7,760 bases of DNA from Frankiaceae bacterium (GTDB lineage: Bacteria; Actinomycetota; Actinomycetes; JAFAQI01), in the NCBI GenBank assembly GCA_030840615.1, contig JAVEEE010000316.1, positions 1 to 7,760 of the forward strand, given 5' to 3'. Both the position numbers and the translations under genes were made by a program. This document shows, piece by piece, positions 1-6,448 of the stretch. The notes beneath the pieces were generated by a model. The model saw nothing but the letters and a program-made list of their open reading frames with translations. It did not search any database and was not told where the DNA came from. How positions within the stretch are numbered: the stretch's first letter is position 1; every line of letters starts with the position of its first letter.

Positions 1-1
1 C

Positions 2-448
2 GGGGTGGTCAACTGGCTGCTGCAACCGTTCGGCGCGACCGGGCCGGGCTACGGACTGACTGCTGTCATCCTCACGCTCGCCTACCTCTGGTTGCCCTAC
101 ATGGTGCTGCCGGTGTTTGCGGGGCTCGAGCGGATCCCGGACACGTTGCTCGAGGCATCGGCTGATGCGGGCGCGCGGTCAGGCCGGACCTTCCGATCGG
201 TCGTGCTGCCGCTGCTCTTTCCCGCGCTGGTGGCTGGTTCGATCTTCACGTTCTCGCTGTCGCTGGGGGACTACATCACAGTCAACGTCGTCGGCGGGAC
301 GAGCCAGCTGGCGGCGAACGTCATCTACGACAACATCACGACCGGGGGCAACCTGCCGTTCGCGGCAGCGGCGGCGTTCTTCCCGGTGCTGGTGATGGTC
401 GGCTACCTGACCGCCGTCCGCCGCACCGGTGCCTTGGACAACCTGTGA
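2..448 (+). CDS. ABC transporter permease, PotB-like (5' partial)
   Basis: C-terminal half of an inner-membrane permease subunit of an ABC importer, probably for spermidine/putrescine or a related cationic or amino compound. The frame is open to the left edge. The visible ~148 residues are about half the usual 280-310, so the gene begins upstream and the GTG at 5 is unlikely to be the real start. Counting from that GTG, hydrophobic segments lie at about 18-38, 66-86 and 115-137. The EAA loop that docks on the ATPase is visible at about 50-69 (EASADAG, then VVLP). The segment after it (SLSLGDYITVNVVGG) is typical of PotB-like subunits. The stop overlaps the next permease by 4 bases (GTGA), which indicates translational coupling. 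The ATPase and substrate-binding protein are not in the window and are presumably upstream. The family is clear; the substrate is inferred from family only. Confidence 0.88.
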   Translation, partial: GVVNWLLQPFGATGPGYGLTAVILTLAYLWLPYMVLPVFAGLERIPDTLLEASADAGARSGRTFRSVVLPLLFPALVAGSIFTFSLSLGDYITVNVVGGTSQLAANVIYDNITTGGNLPFAAAAAFFPVLVMVGYLTAVRRTGALDNL

Positions 449-1257
449 GCCAGACCGCCGGACTGTCGACACGGGGTCGGCGCGGCCTGGGGGCCGTGAT
501 GATCGCCGGGCTCGTGATCGTCTACGTGCCGTTGACGGTGGTTGTCATCAACTCTTTCAACAAGTCACGCACGTTCGGCTGGCCCCCGTCAGGCTTCACG
601 ACCGCGTGGTGGTCGCGCGCCTGGCACAGCCAGGGTGCCCGGTCTGCGCTGCTCACGAGTGTCGAGGCCGGGCTCGGTGCAACCGCCGTCGCGATGGTGC
701 TGGGCACCATGGCGGCTTTCGCGGTCTCGCGCTATCGCTTCTTCGGGCGTGACACGGTCTCGTTCCTGGTGCTGCTCCCGATCGCGTTGCCCGGCATAGT
801 CACCGGCATCGCTCTCAACAACGCGTTCCGGGTGATCGGAATACCGTTCGGGCTGCTCACGATCATCATCGGCCACGCGACGTTCTGCATCGTGCTCGTC
901 TACAACAACGCGCTCGCCCGGCTCCGCCGTCTCGGCGGCTCGCTGGAAGAGGCGTCGATGGACCTCGGGGCGGGGGTGTGGCAGACGTTCCGCCATGTCA
1001 CGTTCCCACTGCTACGGTCGGCGCTGGTCGCCGGGAGCCTGCTGGCGTTTGCGTTGTCGTTCGACGAGATCATCGTGACGACGTTCACGGCCGCGCCCGG
1101 CGTGCAGACCCTTCCGCTATGGATCTTCGCCAACCTGTTCCGGCCCAACCAGGCTCCGGTGGTCAACGTGGTCGCCGCGGCGCTCATCGTGCTGTCGATC
1201 GTGCCGGTGTGGCTGGCGCAGCGGGTGTCCGGTGACAGCGGCGGCGGCCGCTTCTGA
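445..1257 (+). CDS. ABC transporter permease, PotC-like
   Basis: Second membrane subunit of the same ABC importer, pairing with the preceding PotB-like permease to form the translocation channel. It is 270 residues, normal for PotC-like proteins. The start is a GTG inside the stop of the previous gene (GTGA overlap); it leaves a short basic cytoplasmic N-terminus before the first membrane segment at about 15-36. Further hydrophobic segments lie at about 70-95, 105-130, 133-155, 190-213 and 236-258. The EAA loop is at about 168-188 (EEASMDLGA, then FPLL). The segment after it (FALSFDEIIVTTF) is characteristic of PotC-type subunits. It is the last gene of its operon in this window and converges on the cytochrome b gene. 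Polyamine import is the usual family role, but related permeases carry other amino or organic cations, so the substrate is not settled. Confidence 0.9.
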   Translation: MSQTAGLSTRGRRGLGAVMIAGLVIVYVPLTVVVINSFNKSRTFGWPPSGFTTAWWSRAWHSQGARSALLTSVEAGLGATAVAMVLGTMAAFAVSRYRFFGRDTVSFLVLLPIALPGIVTGIALNNAFRVIGIPFGLLTIIIGHATFCIVLVYNNALARLRRLGGSLEEASMDLGAGVWQTFRHVTFPLLRSALVAGSLLAFALSFDEIIVTTFTAAPGVQTLPLWIFANLFRPNQAPVVNVVAAALIVLSIVPVWLAQRVSGDSGGGRF

Positions 1258-1279
1258 GGCTGCGCGCACGCGGCGAGCC
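1258..1279. terminator. Weak hairpin in the convergent spacer
   Basis: The 21-base gap between the two convergent genes is nearly all one imperfect inverted repeat: GGCT, a one-base bulge, CGC, a 7-base loop, then GCG and AGCC. That gives a 7-bp GC-rich stem, which could act as a bidirectional terminator. No T-tract follows on either strand, so intrinsic termination is doubtful. Confidence 0.25.
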
Positions 1280-1932
1280 TATGCACGTGGCGGTTGTCCG
1301 GTCTCCTGCATTTCGCGCTCCTGCACCTCGCGGGCCCAGCCGGCGTGCTCACGTTCGGCGTAGGTGCGGTCGACCCGCCCGGTGCGGAGGGCGGTGCGGG
1401 CCTCCGGGTGGCGAAGCGCGAGCCATATGTGTCCCAGGAGAAGGAAGAACAGGCCGAACGTGAACAGGTCGTGGGTGATGGTGGCGCCCTGGCGAAGGCG
1501 GAGCGGCAGGTCGATGCGCACCGGTGCGATCAGCAGCAGTCCGGTGCCGAAGAGCACGAGAGCCGCACCGGCGATCACCGACGAAGCCAGCTTCTGCCCA
1601 CCGTTGAACTTCCCGACCGGCAGGTCGGCGCGCCTTCGGTCGCGGCGGCGTAGCCATTGCCTGTCGGTCGTCGTCATGCGGTTGAGCACGCTGACGTCGG
1701 CGCGCAGGGCCGGGGAGACGAACAGCCCGACAAGCATCGGCAGCGGTAGCAGCAGACCGGCCACGATGTGCGTGCCCTCGACGAGGGGCCGGCGGGAGAA
1801 CAGCAGCGCAAGGGGCTCGTAGTAGAGCGTCGCGCCGGTGATCGCGAGTACGCCGACGAGCAGGGCGGTCGTGCGGTGCACCCACGTCTCCGTCCGGGTG
1901 AACCGCGGCAGCGTGTCGCCTCGCGTCCGCAT
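1279..1932 (-). CDS. Cytochrome b561-type membrane protein, redox partner of the molybdopterin protein
   Basis: Integral-membrane di-heme cytochrome b-like protein of 217 residues that probably passes electrons between the quinone pool and the adjacent molybdopterin enzyme. Four hydrophobic segments are visible, at about 18-44, 55-74, 115-136 and 153-174. Candidate axial heme ligands are His19, His55, His154 and His168; the last two sit 14 residues apart on the final helix. A conserved-looking VGKFNGGQK stretch (about 106-114) precedes helix 3, and a charged cytoplasmic tail follows helix 4. The ATG overlaps the stop of the upstream gene by one base (TGATG) and has no evident Shine-Dalgarno of its own, so it is probably translated by coupling. 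The frame stays open for about 200 codons further upstream, but that stretch is out-of-frame translation of the molybdopterin gene. The role resembles MsrQ/YedZ paired with MsrP/YedY, but this actinobacterial pairing is a distinct, shorter form. Confidence 0.87.
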   Translation of the reverse strand: MRTRGDTLPRFTRTETWVHRTTALLVGVLAITGATLYYEPLALLFSRRPLVEGTHIVAGLLLPLPMLVGLFVSPALRADVSVLNRMTTTDRQWLRRRDRRRADLPVGKFNGGQKLASSVIAGAALVLFGTGLLLIAPVRIDLPLRLRQGATITHDLFTFGLFFLLLGHIWLALRHPEARTALRTGRVDRTYAEREHAGWAREVQEREMQETGQPPRA

Positions 1933-2660
1933 CAGGTGGTGGGCGCGTCGGCGCGGCCGTTGGACTTGCCGACCCAGGCTTCCTGGTCGTAGCCGAGACG
2001 TTCCCAGTAGCCAGGGATCAGCCGACTGGTCACCCGGATCTCGGAGAGCCACTTGCACGACTTGTAGCCATACATCGGTGCCACCAGCAGCCGCGCCGGG
2101 CCGCCGTGGTCGCGCCCGATCGGCTTGCCTTCCAGCGTGTCGACGACAAGGACGTCCGGCCGGCGAGCCTCCGCCATCGTCAACGACTCCGTGTAGGCGC
2201 CGTCGTAGGAGATGAACTGGACCGCCGTCTGGTCGCTGTCCGTGCTGGCGCGATCGAGGAGGGCGGAGAGCTTGACGCCTTCCCAGTGCACATCGGGCAC
2301 CCGCCAACCGGTGACGCACTGGAAGTCCGACGTGAGAGCGGTGCGCGGCATCGCCTTGAGGTCGTCGACGGTGAGGACCAGCTCCCGTCCGACGTTGCCC
2401 GTGACCGCCAGGCGGTAGACGGCCGGCGGCTTGTAGGGGAAGCCGCTGGTCACCGTGTAGTAGCGGAACCCCGAACCCGGGATCAGAGCGGACAAACCGG
2501 TGGGGTCGTGTTTGGACAGCGCACCGGCCAGGCGCCCACTCACTCCCGACAGCCACGGCCCGGCCGCTACACCGGCGGCGCCCAGGCCGAGCAGGCCGAG
2601 GACGACCCGGCGGCCGACGGGCGTGCCCGCGGGCGGTTCGTGCTCGACGGGGTCGGTCAG
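1932..2660 (-). CDS. Molybdopterin-dependent oxidoreductase (YedY/sulfite oxidase fold), probable CTG start
   Basis: Envelope oxidoreductase carrying a molybdenum-molybdopterin cofactor in the sulfite-oxidase fold; 242 residues from the proposed start. The Mo ligand is Cys115 in the motif DFQCVTGW (112-119). Family signatures follow: YTESL at about 156-160, DHGGPARL at 184-191, APMYGYKSCKW at 194-204 and PGYWERLGYD at 216-225. The first standard start (GTG at 2543) would give 203 residues and delete the N-terminus. Upstream in frame there is no ATG, GTG or TTG before a TAG at 2688-2690. A CTG at 2660 follows GGAGG with a 6-base spacer and adds 39 residues. These contain a twin-arginine-like segment (GRRVVLGLLGLGAAG, about 16-30), as expected for export of a folded Mo protein. 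It is coupled to the cytochrome b gene downstream. The substrate is unknown; repair of oxidised methionine, as for MsrP, is one possibility. The family is certain; the CTG start is a strong inference. Confidence 0.88.
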   Translation of the reverse strand: MTDPVEHEPPAGTPVGRRVVLGLLGLGAAGVAAGPWLSGVSGRLAGALSKHDPTGLSALIPGSGFRYYTVTSGFPYKPPAVYRLAVTGNVGRELVLTVDDLKAMPRTALTSDFQCVTGWRVPDVHWEGVKLSALLDRASTDSDQTAVQFISYDGAYTESLTMAEARRPDVLVVDTLEGKPIGRDHGGPARLLVAPMYGYKSCKWLSEIRVTSRLIPGYWERLGYDQEAWVGKSNGRADAPTT

Positions 2661-2666
2661 GAGGTG

Positions 2667-2671
2667 CCTCC
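2667..2671 (-). promoter_or_regulatory. Shine-Dalgarno GGAGG deciding a CTG start
   Basis: On the minus strand a perfect GGAGG lies 6 bases upstream of the CTG at 2660. No standard start codon is in frame between here and 2543, which is far too distant to use this site. It is therefore the main evidence for a CTG start of the molybdopterin gene. Confidence 0.7.
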
Positions 2672-2686
2672 GAATGACTGGGCGGA

Positions 2687-2750
2687 CCTACCCAGTATTC
2701 GCCCTACCCGGGCTGATCGGTTCAGCCTGTTGGGAATCCGGCGGGCGAAT
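2687..2750. repeat. Inverted and direct repeats upstream of the molybdopterin operon
   Basis: The 134-base spacer at 2661-2794 contains a perfect 8-bp inverted repeat: ATTCGCCC at 2697-2704 and GGGCGAAT at 2743-2750, 38 bases between arms. A direct repeat of CCTACCC lies at 2687-2693 and 2703-2709 with a period of 16. They sit where the promoter of the molybdopterin/cytochrome b operon should be, so they may be operator half-sites. I cannot identify convincing -35 and -10 boxes here, and no strong terminator follows the PLP-enzyme gene. Confidence 0.3.
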
Positions 2751-2794
2751 CTTTCCGAACCGGCGCTGTGGGACGCTGCTCAGCTCTTAGGTGG

Positions 2795-3817
2795 TCACCA
2801 GCCGCGCAGGTCCACCGGCAGCTCGTCGACGACTTCGTCACCGTCGACGACCCACATCCGCTCGTGCAACGCGATCGTCGGGTCGATGTGCGCCGGCAAC
2901 ACCCGCACCCGGTCGCCGAGGCGCACCGAGTCGAAATCGTCCGGTTGCCAGACGACGTGCTCGTCGGCGCAGAACCACACGACACCACCCGGCACTGTCG
3001 GGTTGCCGTGGTCCATGCCCAAGGACTTCAGCCCGACGTCGGCGACCGCCCATCCGGGGATGCCGTCAGCCGGCGGCGTCCGCGAGATGACCGTGCCGAG
3101 CACGAACAGCGCCTGCTCGAACGGCAGGTCCCCCAGAGCCCCGTACGCCGTGTCCATCAGCACGTAGGACCCCGCCTGGACCTCGTTTGCCCAGCTGTTG
3201 ACGGCATAGGTGCCGGTGCCTGCTGCCGATACGACCTCACCGCCCACGTCCGCGTGTGCGGCCAGCAACCGGGTCATGCATTCTTCCGTCTGCTTGCGCC
3301 GGTCCTCGACGTCCGGCACGAGCATCACGTGGCCCTCGTAACCCATGACGCCGCGCACCTCGAGACCGAGGGACCGCGCCAGGTCGGCCAGCCGACCCGC
3401 GTCGCCCGGCGAGCAGCCGCACCGCGGCAGCCCCACGTTGACGTCGACAACGACCTCCCGTACGCCGCCGTCGGCCGCGGCCCGCGCCGTCGCCTCGCTG
3501 TCGATGGCCGCTGTCACCCGAGCGCCGGACTCGACGACCCGTCCGAGTCGACGCGCGTCCAGCACCTCGTTGGCCAGCAACAGATCCGCGCCGAGGCCGG
3601 CCGCCGCCATCCCTTCCACCTCGCGAATCGTCGCGCATGTGAACGACGCGTGTCCCGACTCGGACTGCAGTCGTGCCAATGCCGTGCACTTGTGTGCCTT
3701 CACATGTGGCCGCAGTCGCGGGCCGGGCAGCGCCGCCGACATCGTCGCGAGGTTGCGTTGCATGGCAGCGCGCTCGATGAGCAACGCCGGGGTCTGAAGG
3801 TCGCGCGTCGTCGTCAC
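2795..3817 (-). CDS. Fold-type III PLP enzyme, D-threonine aldolase / D-serine dehydratase-like
   Basis: PLP-dependent enzyme with an alanine-racemase-type N-terminal barrel and a C-terminal metal-binding beta domain; 340 residues, slightly shorter than typical relatives. The internal aldimine lysine is Lys40 in RPHVKAHK (36-43). The near C-terminal HID motif (His310, Asp312, in PAHIDPTIALHE) corresponds to the His-x-Asp metal site of D-threonine aldolases; eukaryotic D-serine dehydratases have His-x-Cys. Known relatives cleave D-beta-hydroxy amino acids to glycine and an aldehyde, or deaminate D-serine. The His-x-Asp site makes aldolase or related lyase chemistry the better guess. The GTG start overlaps the stop of the flavoprotein gene by 4 bases (GTGA), and the ribosome site is weak, so translation is probably coupled. 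It is the third gene of the operon. Relatives are sometimes annotated as amino deacetylase, for which I see no support here. Confidence 0.85.
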   Translation of the reverse strand: MTTTRDLQTPALLIERAAMQRNLATMSAALPGPRLRPHVKAHKCTALARLQSESGHASFTCATIREVEGMAAAGLGADLLLANEVLDARRLGRVVESGARVTAAIDSEATARAAADGGVREVVVDVNVGLPRCGCSPGDAGRLADLARSLGLEVRGVMGYEGHVMLVPDVEDRRKQTEECMTRLLAAHADVGGEVVSAAGTGTYAVNSWANEVQAGSYVLMDTAYGALGDLPFEQALFVLGTVISRTPPADGIPGWAVADVGLKSLGMDHGNPTVPGGVVWFCADEHVVWQPDDFDSVRLGDRVRVLPAHIDPTIALHERMWVVDGDEVVDELPVDLRGW

Positions 3818-5118
3818 GGGCCCAGCACCGTTTCCAGATAGTCGTTGGCGAACACCCGATCGGGGTCGACCGTGTCGCGCACCGCGAGGAAGTCGTCGAA
3901 GCGCGGATAGGCCGGACGCAGGTCATCGCTGGTGCGCCAGTGCATCTTGCCCCAGTGCGGCCGGCCGTCCAGAGCGCGCATCTCGGCCTCGACGGCACGG
4001 AAGTAGGGCTCGAAGGGCTCGCCCCGGTAGCGGTGGATGGCGACGTACGCCGAATCCCGCCCGTACGCCGTTGACAGCGGGATGTCGTCCGGCGCGGCGA
4101 CCCGCACCTCGATCGGGAACGACACGAGCAGGTTGTCGCGTTCGACGACGCGTTGGACTGCGCGGACCGCATCACGGATTGCGGCGCGCGGAACGGCGTA
4201 CTCCATCTCAACGAAACGCACCCGACGGGGCGAGGTGAACACCTCGTGCGACGGTGCCGAGAACCGGCGGGCGCCGAGCATCTTGGCCGCCGACTTGTTC
4301 AGCCGCGGCACCAGAGCCGGCCTTCGCCTCCCGACCGCGCAGACGAGGTTGAACAGCGTGTTGGCGAAGAACTCGTCGTCCAGCCATTCCTTCCAGCGTT
4401 TCAGTGGCCGGGCCGGTTCCCCGGGCGCCAACCTGTTGTTGCGCTTGGTCAGCGCGACGTCGGTGTGCGGGAACCAGTAGAACTCGAAGTGCTCGTTGCC
4501 GTCGGCGAGGTCGTCGAGCCCTTCCATCACCTCTTCCAACGGCATCGGCCGCTCATCGGCCTCGAGGAGGAAGGCGGGCTCGCACTGCAGGGTGACCGCT
4601 GTCACGACCCCGAGTGCCCCGAGCCCGACCCGGGCGGCGGAGAAAAGCTCCGGACGTTCGGTCGCAGAGCACGTCACGATCGAACCGTCGCCGACGACGA
4701 GCTCGAGCCCGCGGATCTGGGTGGCCAGTCCGCCGAGTCGCGAGCCGGTGCCGTGCGTCCCGGTCGAGGTGGCGCCGCTGATCGTCTGCCGGTCGATGTC
4801 GCCCAGGTTGCTCATGGCGAGTCCGAGCTCGGCCAGGATCCGGTTGAGCTCGTGGAGGGGAGTGCCGGCCTGCACGGTCACGAGACCGCTGGCCAGGTCG
4901 GAGACGACCGCGCCGGTGAGCCGGTCGAGGTGGAGCAAAGTGCCGTCGGTCGCTGCGGCGGCCGTGAACGAATGACCGGCGCCGACGGCCTTGACGTGGC
5001 GACCCTCGTCCCGCGCCCGCTTGACCGTCAGCGCGACCTCTTCCGCGCTGCGCGGATGCTCGACGGCGTGCGGATGCGCCTGCTGGTTGCCGGCCCAGTT
5101 CTTCCATGACGCCCCCAC
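3814..5118 (-). CDS. FAD-linked oxidase, aldonolactone/alditol oxidase family
   Basis: Flavoprotein of the VAO/PCMH fold related to D-arabinono-1,4-lactone oxidase, L-gulonolactone oxidase and bacterial alditol oxidase; 434 residues, a normal length. These enzymes oxidise a sugar-lactone or polyol hydroxyl, passing electrons to oxygen or another acceptor. The FAD domain occupies about 15-180, with GAGHSFT (46-52), where His49 is the expected covalent flavin attachment site, and GATSTGTHGTG (115-125). In the C-terminal half are Glu337 and Arg339 (IEVR), His362 and Lys391 (HWGK), matching alditol-oxidase active-site positions. The alditol-oxidase serine before TGTHG appears replaced by Ala, which leans towards a lactone-oxidase-like or other substrate. 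The protein ends in the family-typical DPDRVFANDYL. The GTG at 5118 is chosen because GAGAGG lies 9 bases upstream and the N-terminus SWKNWAGNQ suits the family; a GTG at 5127 is the alternative. Second gene of the operon. Confidence 0.87.
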   Translation of the reverse strand: MGASWKNWAGNQQAHPHAVEHPRSAEEVALTVKRARDEGRHVKAVGAGHSFTAAAATDGTLLHLDRLTGAVVSDLASGLVTVQAGTPLHELNRILAELGLAMSNLGDIDRQTISGATSTGTHGTGSRLGGLATQIRGLELVVGDGSIVTCSATERPELFSAARVGLGALGVVTAVTLQCEPAFLLEADERPMPLEEVMEGLDDLADGNEHFEFYWFPHTDVALTKRNNRLAPGEPARPLKRWKEWLDDEFFANTLFNLVCAVGRRRPALVPRLNKSAAKMLGARRFSAPSHEVFTSPRRVRFVEMEYAVPRAAIRDAVRAVQRVVERDNLLVSFPIEVRVAAPDDIPLSTAYGRDSAYVAIHRYRGEPFEPYFRAVEAEMRALDGRPHWGKMHWRTSDDLRPAYPRFDDFLAVRDTVDPDRVFANDYLETVLGP

Positions 5119-5127
5119 GGGCGTCAC

Positions 5128-5133
5128 CCTCTC
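5128..5133 (-). promoter_or_regulatory. Ribosome binding site GAGAGG overlapping the aminotransferase stop
   Basis: GAGAGG on the minus strand overlaps the aminotransferase stop codon (5132-5134) and lies 9 bases before the GTG at 5118. The spacing favours that start over the GTG at 5127, and the overlap with the stop fits reinitiation by ribosomes finishing the upstream gene. Confidence 0.5.
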
Positions 5134-6448
5134 ACCAAGGCTGTGACGTGAAAACCTTCTCGAGCACGGACAGGCCGTCGTCGAGGAGGTCGTCGCCGAT
5201 GACGAGCGGCGGCAGGAAGCGCAAGACGTTGCCGTAGGAGCCGGCCGTGAGCACGAGCAACCCCTCCGTGTGGCAGGCCGACGCGATGGTCGCCGTACGA
5301 GCAGCGTCCGGCGCCCCGGTCGGGTCGATGATCTCGATGGCCACCATGGCCCCGCGGCCGCGGACGTCACCAACAGCCGGGTAGGACGCCTGGAGGGCGC
5401 GCAGTCGCGGCAGCATCGTCGCGCCGATCTGTTTCGCGCGCTCGATCAGCCCGTCCGACTCGATCGTGTCGATGACCGCGAGGGCCGCCGCGCACGCCAG
5501 CGGGTTGCCGCCGAATGTGCCGCCGAGGCCGCCCGGGTGGACGCTGTCGATGACCGTCGCTCGTGCGGTGACACCACCGATGGGCAGGCCCCCGCCGAGT
5601 CCCTTGGCGGTGGCGACGATGTCGGGTACGACGCCTTCGTGCTCGCATGCGAACCAGGCACCGGTGCGGCCGAAGCCGGTCTGCACCTCGTCGGCGACGA
5701 GCAGGATGCCGTGATCGGAGCACCAGGCCGCGAGTCCCTGCAGCCAGCCGGGCGCGGGGACGATGAAACCGCCCTCGCCCGCGATCGGTTCCACCACGAC
5801 GCACGCGATGTTGGAGGCACCGACGGTTTTCTCCAACATCGACAGCGTCGCCGGCAGATCGCCGGTACCGCGGTAGGGATAGGAGTAGGGCGCGCGGTAG
5901 ACCTCGGGTGCGAACGGTCCGAAGCCCTGCTTGTAGGGCATGACCTTGCCGGTCAGCGTCATGCCGAGCAGCGTGCGCCCGTGAAATCCGTGGTCGAACG
6001 CGACGACTGCTGATCGACCGGTGGAGTAGCGCGCGACCTTGACCGCGTTCTCGACGGCTTCCGCGCCCGAGTTGACGAGGAACGATCGCTTCTCGTGATC
6101 ACCCGGCGTCAGGCGGTTGAGCGCTTCGCACACCGCGACGTAGCTCTCGTAAGGCGTCACCTGGAAACAGGTGTGCGTGAACGCCGACAGCTGGTCCGAG
6201 ACTGCCTCGACGACGCGAGGTGCGGAGGAACCCACGGTCGTGACCGCGATGCCCGCCGCGAAGTCCACGAAGCGGTTGCCGTCGACGTCCTCGACGATGC
6301 CGCCCTGCGCACGGGCGGCGAAGACCGGCAGTGTGGCCCCGACACCGGTCGGCAGCGCCGCGTGTCGCCTCGCCATGAGCTCTCGGGAGCGCGGGCCCGG
6401 CACTTCCGTGACGAGCCGGCGCTGCTGCGGAACGACGCGTTCGTCCAT
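5132..6448 (-). CDS. gabT: Class III aminotransferase, 4-aminobutyrate aminotransferase type
   Basis: PLP-dependent omega-aminotransferase of 438 residues, full length for the GabT family. It moves an amino group from an omega-amino compound such as 4-aminobutyrate to 2-oxoglutarate, giving a semialdehyde and glutamate. Visible motifs in order are NSGAEAVENAVKVAR (126-140, phosphate-binding region), FDHGFHGRT (151-159), EPIAGEGG (220-227, with Glu220 and Glu225), ADEVQTGFGRTG (252-263, Asp253 holding the PLP nitrogen) and ATAKGLGGGLPIGG (279-292, with Lys282 as the Schiff-base lysine). It is the first gene of the operon, 13 bases ahead of the flavin oxidase. The ATG at 6448 has no good Shine-Dalgarno, whereas a -10-like TACGTT ends 8 bases before it, so the message may be leaderless. 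The class is certain. True GABA specificity is not; it could act on other omega-amino acids, diamines or amino sugars, as the oxidase partner would suggest. Confidence 0.88.
   Translation of the reverse strand: MDERVVPQQRRLVTEVPGPRSRELMARRHAALPTGVGATLPVFAARAQGGIVEDVDGNRFVDFAAGIAVTTVGSSAPRVVEAVSDQLSAFTHTCFQVTPYESYVAVCEALNRLTPGDHEKRSFLVNSGAEAVENAVKVARYSTGRSAVVAFDHGFHGRTLLGMTLTGKVMPYKQGFGPFAPEVYRAPYSYPYRGTGDLPATLSMLEKTVGASNIACVVVEPIAGEGGFIVPAPGWLQGLAAWCSDHGILLVADEVQTGFGRTGAWFACEHEGVVPDIVATAKGLGGGLPIGGVTARATVIDSVHPGGLGGTFGGNPLACAAALAVIDTIESDGLIERAKQIGATMLPRLRALQASYPAVGDVRGRGAMVAIEIIDPTGAPDAARTATIASACHTEGLLVLTAGSYGNVLRFLPPLVIGDDLLDDGLSVLEKVFTSQPW

Noticed and set aside
1933..2556. N-terminal extension of the cytochrome b frame to 425 residues
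   Set aside because: The extra stretch is out-of-frame translation of the molybdopterin gene. The ATG at 1932 in the TGATG overlap gives a protein of family-typical length.
2106..3167. Long plus-strand open frame of 353 codons
   Set aside because: It spans the molybdopterin gene, its promoter spacer and part of the PLP-enzyme gene in antisense. Its translation is Arg/Gly/Asp-rich with no recognisable motif, typical of shadow frames in GC-rich DNA.
2768..3841. Plus-strand open frame of 357 codons antisense to the PLP enzyme
   Set aside because: The opposite strand encodes a clear conserved enzyme with catalytic Lys and metal motif; this frame is low-complexity Arg/His/Val-rich sequence.
4153..5109. 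Plus-strand open frame of 318 codons antisense to the flavin oxidase
   Set aside because: It is a shadow of the flavin oxidase gene; no motifs, and an Arg/Gly/Glu-rich composition.
5128..5373. N-terminal extension of the flavin oxidase frame to 519 residues
   Set aside because: It overlaps the aminotransferase C-terminus in another frame and is Arg/Ser-rich with no domain. The GTG at 5118 has a ribosome site and a family-like N-terminus.
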